Part shown: one piece after another, positions 59,885 through 64,000 of the stretch
Position numbering within the stretch: position 1 is the stretch's first letter
Layout of the letters: the number at the start of each line of letters is the position of its first letter
DNA from: Ruminococcus sp.
Lineage (GTDB): Bacteria; Bacillota; Clostridia; Oscillospirales; Ruminococcaceae
Direction: 5' to 3'
Assembly: GCA_017450925.1 (NCBI GenBank)
Contig: JAFSSS010000019.1
Coordinates: 1 to 64,000, forward strand
DNA length: 64,000 nt
Notes under the pieces: generated by a model
Told to the model about the DNA's origin: nothing
The model's database searches: none
The model's input: only the letters and a program-made list of their open reading frames with translations
Program-made: the position numbers and the translations under genes

Positions 59885-60493
59885 TCAGTCCATAGCCTTC
59901 TTGATAGCGGCCAGAAGCTCATCATAGGTCTCGAATGCGGGAAGGTCGGGATTTTCGGCCTTGATAGCATCGGTGCTTTTGAACAGGAAGCCTGCCTTGC
60001 TGGCGCGGATCATGCCGAGGTCGTTGTGGCTGTCGCCGGAGGCGATAGTCTCAAAGCCCACTGACTGGAGAGCCTTTACAGTTGTATATTTGGACTTCTC
60101 CACGCGCATCTTATAGCCGGTGATCTCGCCGTCGGGAGCGACCTCAAGGGTGTTGCAGAAGATAGTGGGCATACCCAGCTTCTTCATAAGGGGGCCGGCG
60201 AACTGGGTGAAGGTGTCGCTAAGGATGATGACCTGGCAGCAGCTTCTAAGCTCGTCCAGAAACTCCTTGGCGCCGGGCATGGGGTCGATCTTTGCGATAG
60301 TCTCCTGAATCTCCTTCAGACCGAGGCCGTGTTCCTTGAGGATGCCTATGCGGTATTTCATCAGCTTATCATAATCGGGCTCGTCCCGGGTAGTTCTCTT
60401 CAGTTCGGGGATGCCGCTTGCTTCAGCAAAAGCGATCCATATCTCGGGAACGAGAACGCCCTCAAGGTCGAGACAGGTAACATACATAGCCAT
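59885..60493 (-). CDS. thrH: Phosphoserine phosphatase/homoserine phosphotransferase ThrH
   Basis: 202 residues, HAD superfamily. The signature MYVTCLDLEGVLVPEIWIAFAE carries the DLEG motif of ThrH in place of DxDG. Later motifs: VIILSDTFTQF, KYTTVKALQSVGFETIASGDSHNDLGMI. ThrH dephosphorylates phosphoserine and can transfer the phosphate to homoserine, touching serine and threonine synthesis. The ATG at 60493 (MAMYV) is preferred to 60514, because GGAGG lies between the two. Confidence 0.92.
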   Translation of the reverse strand: MAMYVTCLDLEGVLVPEIWIAFAEASGIPELKRTTRDEPDYDKLMKYRIGILKEHGLGLKEIQETIAKIDPMPGAKEFLDELRSCCQVIILSDTFTQFAGPLMKKLGMPTIFCNTLEVAPDGEITGYKMRVEKSKYTTVKALQSVGFETIASGDSHNDLGMIRASKAGFLFKSTDAIKAENPDLPAFETYDELLAAIKKAMD

Positions 60494-60529
60494 AACAGAT
60501 TTCCTCCGTTTCAAAAAATTTACATTACG

Positions 60530-60558
60530 ATTATATCACATATGTCTGATAAAAGCAA
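60530..60558 (-). promoter_or_regulatory. Sigma-A promoter of thrH
   Basis: Minus strand TTGCTT (60553-60558), 17 bp, TATAAT (60530-60535). Confidence 0.75.
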
Positions 60559-60628
60559 CAGTATTTTGTTAATTCTTTTTCAGTGAGGCTGCACCGTCCG
60601 CGCGGGGCAAATTTTTTTATAAAAAGTG

Positions 60629-60657
60629 ATGACAAATGCATTGAGATGTGATATAAT
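60629..60657 (+). promoter_or_regulatory. Sigma-A promoter of the zapA operon
   Basis: ATGACA (60629-60634), 17 bp, TATAAT (60652-60657). Confidence 0.75.
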
Positions 60658-60700
60658 ATAAATAAGAATACCTATTTTTAAAGCGAAAGGAAAAATTGCC

Positions 60701-61219
60701 ATGAAACACGAAGTGACCGTGCGGATCTTCAACCGCGATTACAGACTGCTCACCGACGAGAGTGCGGAATATACCAACGATCTTGCCTCTGCTCTCAACA
60801 GAAGAATGGCCGAGCTGCTGGACGGCAAATCCACGCTTACGTCTCAGGATGCAGCAGCGCTTATTGCCTTGGAGGCCTGCGACGATCTGTTCAAGACCAG
60901 AAGCAACTTTGAGAACATCCGCAACCAGATCTCAAACTACTTCGACGATGCCACCGCCTCAAAGGCAAGAGCCGAGGCAGCAGAGAAAAAGTGTGCGGAG
61001 CTGAAGGCGGCATCCGAGAGAGAGCTTGCAGAGCTTAAGGCAGCCTCTGACAAGGAGATCGCCGAGCTTAAGGCAAAGGTCGAGCAGCTGCAGAAGGAGA
61101 TCACGCTGCGCAAGTCCTTTGCCTCCGAGGACAGCGACACAGCCAAGGATATGATCGCAAAGGACATCTCCAAGGCTCTCGGCACGCCCGAGCCGCCGAA
61201 GTACGGCTTCAGAAAATGA
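60701..61219 (+). CDS. zapA: Cell division protein ZapA with long coiled-coil tail
   Basis: 172 residues. The ZapA domain (about 1-90: VTVRIFNRDYRLLTDESAEYTNDLASALNRRM...AALIALEACDDLF) binds FtsZ and bundles filaments at the division site. A coiled coil of repeated AELKAASE(R/K)E heptads follows (about 92-140), longer than in most ZapA proteins (about 85-110 residues). AAAGGA precedes the ATG; ATGA overlap with the next gene, as in many Clostridia, where zapA and a U32 peptidase gene are neighbours. Confidence 0.87.
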   Translation: MKHEVTVRIFNRDYRLLTDESAEYTNDLASALNRRMAELLDGKSTLTSQDAAALIALEACDDLFKTRSNFENIRNQISNYFDDATASKARAEAAEKKCAELKAASERELAELKAASDKEIAELKAKVEQLQKEITLRKSFASEDSDTAKDMIAKDISKALGTPEPPKYGFRK

Positions 61220-63267
61220 CCGAAATACTCGCCCCCTGCGGCTCTCCCGAGGTGCTGACGGCGGCACTGCGGACAGGCTGTAACGCTGTCTATCTGGGAG
61301 GCGCGGCTTTTTCTGCCAGAGCCAATGCGAAAAACTTCACCCGCGAGGAGCTGGCAGAGGCTGTAAGGCTCTGCCACGAGCGGGGTGTCAAGGTCTATCA
61401 AGCGATAAACACGGTCATCACCGACAGAGAGCTTAAGGAATGCTCCGAGGCAGTAAAAGCGGCCTGCGAGCTGGGTATCGACGGCCTTATCACTCAGGAT
61501 CTTGCAGTGGCCGAGATCGTCAGACAATGCTGCCCGGAGCTGGAGATACACGCATCCACGCAGATGTCGCTCCACACGGCAGAGGGGTTTTTGCTCGCCC
61601 GCGAGCTGGGATTTTCCCGTGCCGTGGCCGCGAGAGAGCTGCCGGAGCATATACTCCGGGAGCTTTGCGCTCTGCCGGTAGAATGCGAGGTGTTCGTTCA
61701 CGGGGCGCTTTGCATGGCGGTGTCGGGACAGTGCTATATGTCGGCTGTGATAGGGTCGCGCAGTGCAAACAGAGGCAAGTGCGCCCAGGCCTGCAGGCTG
61801 CCTGTATCGGCGGTTAATAACCGCCGATACTCCTATGCCCTCTCACTGAAGGATATGTCCCACCTCCCCCACCTGCGGGAGCTGGACGCAATGGGAGCAG
61901 CCTCGCTGAAGATCGAGGGACGCATGAAGCGGCCGGAGTACGTCGCGGCGGCAGTAAACGCCGTGCGTTCCGAGCTGGAGGGGAAAGCCTACGATGCAGC
62001 GCTGCTGGAGGGGATCTTCTCGCGGTCGGGATTTACTGACGGCTACTATACCGGCAGACTGGGCAGTGATATGTTCGGTCACCGAAGCAGAGAGGACGTG
62101 GATGCCTCGGCTGGAGCTATACCCGCACTGCACGAGCTTTACAGACACGAGTTCAAGCGCTCGGAGGTAAGGGTCAGCGTCAGCATAAGGGACGGCGAAA
62201 ATGCAGCCGCCGAAATGACCGACGAAAACGGCCTCACCGTAAGGGCAGAGGGCGGGCTGCCCCAGACGGCAAGGACAAAGTCCGCCGACAGGGATTACCT
62301 TATAAGACAGTTCTCAAAGCTGGGAGATACGATATACTCGCTCAAGGAGCTGGACTGCGATATCGGAGACGGCCTTACCGTCCCCGCCGGAGAGCTGTCT
62401 GCTCTGAAACGGGAGCTATGCTCGCAGCTGGATAAAAAACGGTATGAATATTTCACCCGCAGACCGGCATTCACCGAAAAGGACTTCGCGCTGAACAAGC
62501 CCCAAAGGGCGCAAAAGCGCAGTCTGCGGATATATGTAAATAATATGGGACAGCTTTCTGCCGCCGGGATGCCGGAGGCCGAGCTGATCTGCGCCGACCT
62601 GCGCCTTGCGGAAAGGCTGCTGCGGGAGGGCTTTGACAGCAGCAGGCTGTGCGCCGTCATGCCAAGATTTACCTTTGACGAAAAGCAGGATATCTCCCGG
62701 CTCACGGCACTGGCAAAGGCTGGACTTTCACATATCGAGTGTACCAATTACGCACATATACGCATAGGAAAACGTCTCGGACTCACGCTCCACGGCGGGT
62801 TCGGACTGAATGCCGCAAATACGCTGGCGCTGCGGGCGCTGAAGAATATGGGGCTTGCCGACTGCACCGCCTCCTTTGAGCTGAAGGCCTCGGAGATAAG
62901 CGCCCTCGGAAACGAGCTGGATATAGGCATCCTCGGCTACGGAAGACTGCCCATGATGCTTACCGCCAACTGCCCCGTAAGGGCACAGCTGGGCTGCAAA
63001 AGCTGCTCCCGCGCCCTTTGGGACCGCACCGGGCGGCGTATGCCCGTAAAATGCTCCAGAGAGCAGGGCTATGTGGAGATACTCAATTCAGAGGTGCTGT
63101 GCATCAGCGACCGCCTTGATGACTTCCCTACTGCCCGGTTCGTTACGCTGGCGTTCTTCGACGAGACTCCGGAGAAGGTCAGCGAGACAGTCTCTGCCTT
63201 CAGAAAGGGTCTCCGCCCCGAAGGAGAGGGCTTCACCAAGGGGCTTTATTACAGAGGTGTCAAATAG
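61216..63267 (+). CDS. Peptidase U32 family protein with DUF3656
   Basis: 683 residues. U32 core: EILAPCGSPEVLTAALRTGCNAVYLGG, ASTQMSLHTAEG, EVFVHGALCMAVSGQCYMSAVIGSRSANRGKCAQACRLP (three Cys of the Fe-S or structural site), SLKDMSHL, KIEGRMKRPEYVAAAVNAVR. A collagenase-like linker (DUF3656, about 330-450) follows, and the C-terminal part includes more Cys (LGCKSCSRALWD). Relatives include the tRNA/rRNA hydroxylation proteins TrhP and RlhA, so an RNA-modifying role is as likely as proteolysis. Cotranslated with zapA. Confidence 0.88.
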   Translation: MTEILAPCGSPEVLTAALRTGCNAVYLGGAAFSARANAKNFTREELAEAVRLCHERGVKVYQAINTVITDRELKECSEAVKAACELGIDGLITQDLAVAEIVRQCCPELEIHASTQMSLHTAEGFLLARELGFSRAVAARELPEHILRELCALPVECEVFVHGALCMAVSGQCYMSAVIGSRSANRGKCAQACRLPVSAVNNRRYSYALSLKDMSHLPHLRELDAMGAASLKIEGRMKRPEYVAAAVNAVRSELEGKAYDAALLEGIFSRSGFTDGYYTGRLGSDMFGHRSREDVDASAGAIPALHELYRHEFKRSEVRVSVSIRDGENAAAEMTDENGLTVRAEGGLPQTARTKSADRDYLIRQFSKLGDTIYSLKELDCDIGDGLTVPAGELSALKRELCSQLDKKRYEYFTRRPAFTEKDFALNKPQRAQKRSLRIYVNNMGQLSAAGMPEAELICADLRLAERLLREGFDSSRLCAVMPRFTFDEKQDISRLTALAKAGLSHIECTNYAHIRIGKRLGLTLHGGFGLNAANTLALRALKNMGLADCTASFELKASEISALGNELDIGILGYGRLPMMLTANCPVRAQLGCKSCSRALWDRTGRRMPVKCSREQGYVEILNSEVLCISDRLDDFPTARFVTLAFFDETPEKVSETVSAFRKGLRPEGEGFTKGLYYRGVK

Positions 63268-63287
63268 ACAGAAAAAGGGGGAGTATC

Positions 63288-64000
63288 ATGTCTGCCGTAA
63301 TAGGAAAAACCGACTGCCGCCCCGAAGAAACGGGCTTCGACAGCAGCAGGATAGATAAGCTCAACGAGCGGCTGGAGGATATGATAAGCCGGCGCATCAT
63401 CTACGGTGTGGCCTACTGCATCTCCCATAAGGGCAGGGTCATCGCTTACGCCGCCCTCGGCAAAGGCTGCGCTGCGGAGAATGACAGACCTATGCTGCCG
63501 GATACCGTCTTTCCCATCGCATCGCTGACAAAGGTCTTTACCGCAACGGCTGTGATGCAGCTAAGCGAGGACGGCCTGCTGAATATAAACGACCCCGTCA
63601 GCACCCTGCTGCCCCAGTTTAAGGAAATGCCCTTTTCGGATATCAGGATAATACATCTGCTGACCCATACCTCCGGGCTTTATCCCGACGGGGGATGCTT
63701 CAGCGAAAGCGCCCCCAAGTCCTCCTGGCAGCTTATCGAGGAGGCGGCACGGCTCGACCCCGGTGCCGACTGGATAGCAGCCGGCATCTCTGCCGGGCTA
63801 AGACGGCCGGTGGGAAGCGAATGGATGTACTGCTCCTTCGGCTTTGCACTGCTCGGAGAGATCATCGCACGGGCAAGCGGGATGAATGCACAGGACTATA
63901 TCACCGACAGGATACTCGCTCCCCTCGGCCTGCGGGACAGCAGCTTCTATCCCACAAGGGAGCTGGCCGAAAGAATGTTTTACCGCGATGCGGAGGAGAA
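63288..64000 (+). CDS. Serine hydrolase of the beta-lactamase/class C PBP family, cut by window end
   Basis: 237 codons visible, no stop. Ser-x-x-Lys is SLTK in VFPIASLTKVFTATAVMQL; the second motif appears as MYCSFGFALLGEI, where the usual Tyr-x-Asn has Ser in place of Asn. HLLTHTSGLYPDGG is conserved in the family. There is no signal peptide in the first 30 residues, so it is probably cytosolic. The third motif (HxG) is beyond the window. The ATG follows GGGGGAG, 20 bp after the U32 gene. Could be an esterase, peptidase or beta-lactamase-like enzyme. Confidence 0.85.
   Translation, partial: MSAVIGKTDCRPEETGFDSSRIDKLNERLEDMISRRIIYGVAYCISHKGRVIAYAALGKGCAAENDRPMLPDTVFPIASLTKVFTATAVMQLSEDGLLNINDPVSTLLPQFKEMPFSDIRIIHLLTHTSGLYPDGGCFSESAPKSSWQLIEEAARLDPGADWIAAGISAGLRRPVGSEWMYCSFGFALLGEIIARASGMNAQDYITDRILAPLGLRDSSFYPTRELAERMFYRDAEE

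Overview
The window looks like chromosome of an anaerobic, plant-fibre-associated Firmicute of the Ruminococcus / Oscillospiraceae type. The evidence is a C-terminal type I dockerin on a BspA-like surface protein (9304-11319), a GH74 xyloglucanase lipoprotein (46600-48897), one-subunit pyruvate:ferredoxin oxidoreductase (53515-57081), the adjacent spoIVB-spo0A pair (40672-42848), a T-box leader in front of thrS, and sigma-A promoters with 17-bp spacers before GGAGG-type ribosome binding sites. I see no phage, integrase, transposase, CRISPR, rRNA or tRNA gene. The genus is an inference; the species cannot be told from here.

Layout. 0-7 kb (all minus): a DUF2130 coiled-coil protein, two tandem surface proteins with almost identical tails, then an operon of gtrA-like, CNNM/CBS, small membrane and SDR genes. 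7-13 kb: an APH(3')-like kinase divergent from an esterase/DUF3237 pair, the dockerin protein and citrate synthase. 13-17 kb (minus): fakB-fakA-plsY for activating fatty acids and making lysophosphatidic acid, with a TetR gene upstream. 17-23 kb: a vWA protein, a small C39-like protein and a nickel-pincer cofactor cluster (larE, two small membrane proteins, larB, larC) ending in a metallophosphoesterase; larA is absent. 23-29 kb: a DUF4405-flavodoxin fusion, then an amino-acid ABC operon whose binding protein is circularly permuted and which carries a YfhO gene between the binding protein and the permease.

29-40 kb: T-box and thrS (no TGS domain), a Na/Pi cotransporter, pepT, a DHHW/MBOAT O-acylation pair with a 13-unit repeat, and a small membrane protein. 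39.8-40.7 kb is repeat-rich and apparently non-coding. 40-46 kb: spoIVB, spo0A, a NUDIX gene and a second YfhO. 46-53 kb: GH74 xyloglucanase, a GH25 lysozyme with seven FN3 domains, and an aquaporin. 53-64 kb: nifJ, a small XRE regulator divergent from a sortase-type LRR surface protein, a HAD phosphatase, thrH, zapA, a U32 peptidase-family gene and a serine hydrolase cut by the window end.

The points most worth a second look are: (1) the circularly permuted binding protein; (2) a three-copy palindromic repeat family (22.9, 31.3 and 33.5 kb), whose ends supply or overlap stop codons of neighbouring genes at two of the three sites; (3) the XRE/LRR surface-protein module, with three copies of a 17-bp operator, one of which sits exactly between the -35 and -10 boxes; (4) the lar cluster with a long His/Glu tract and an unframeshifted larC; and (5) tandem surface proteins with swapped ectodomains and conserved tails.
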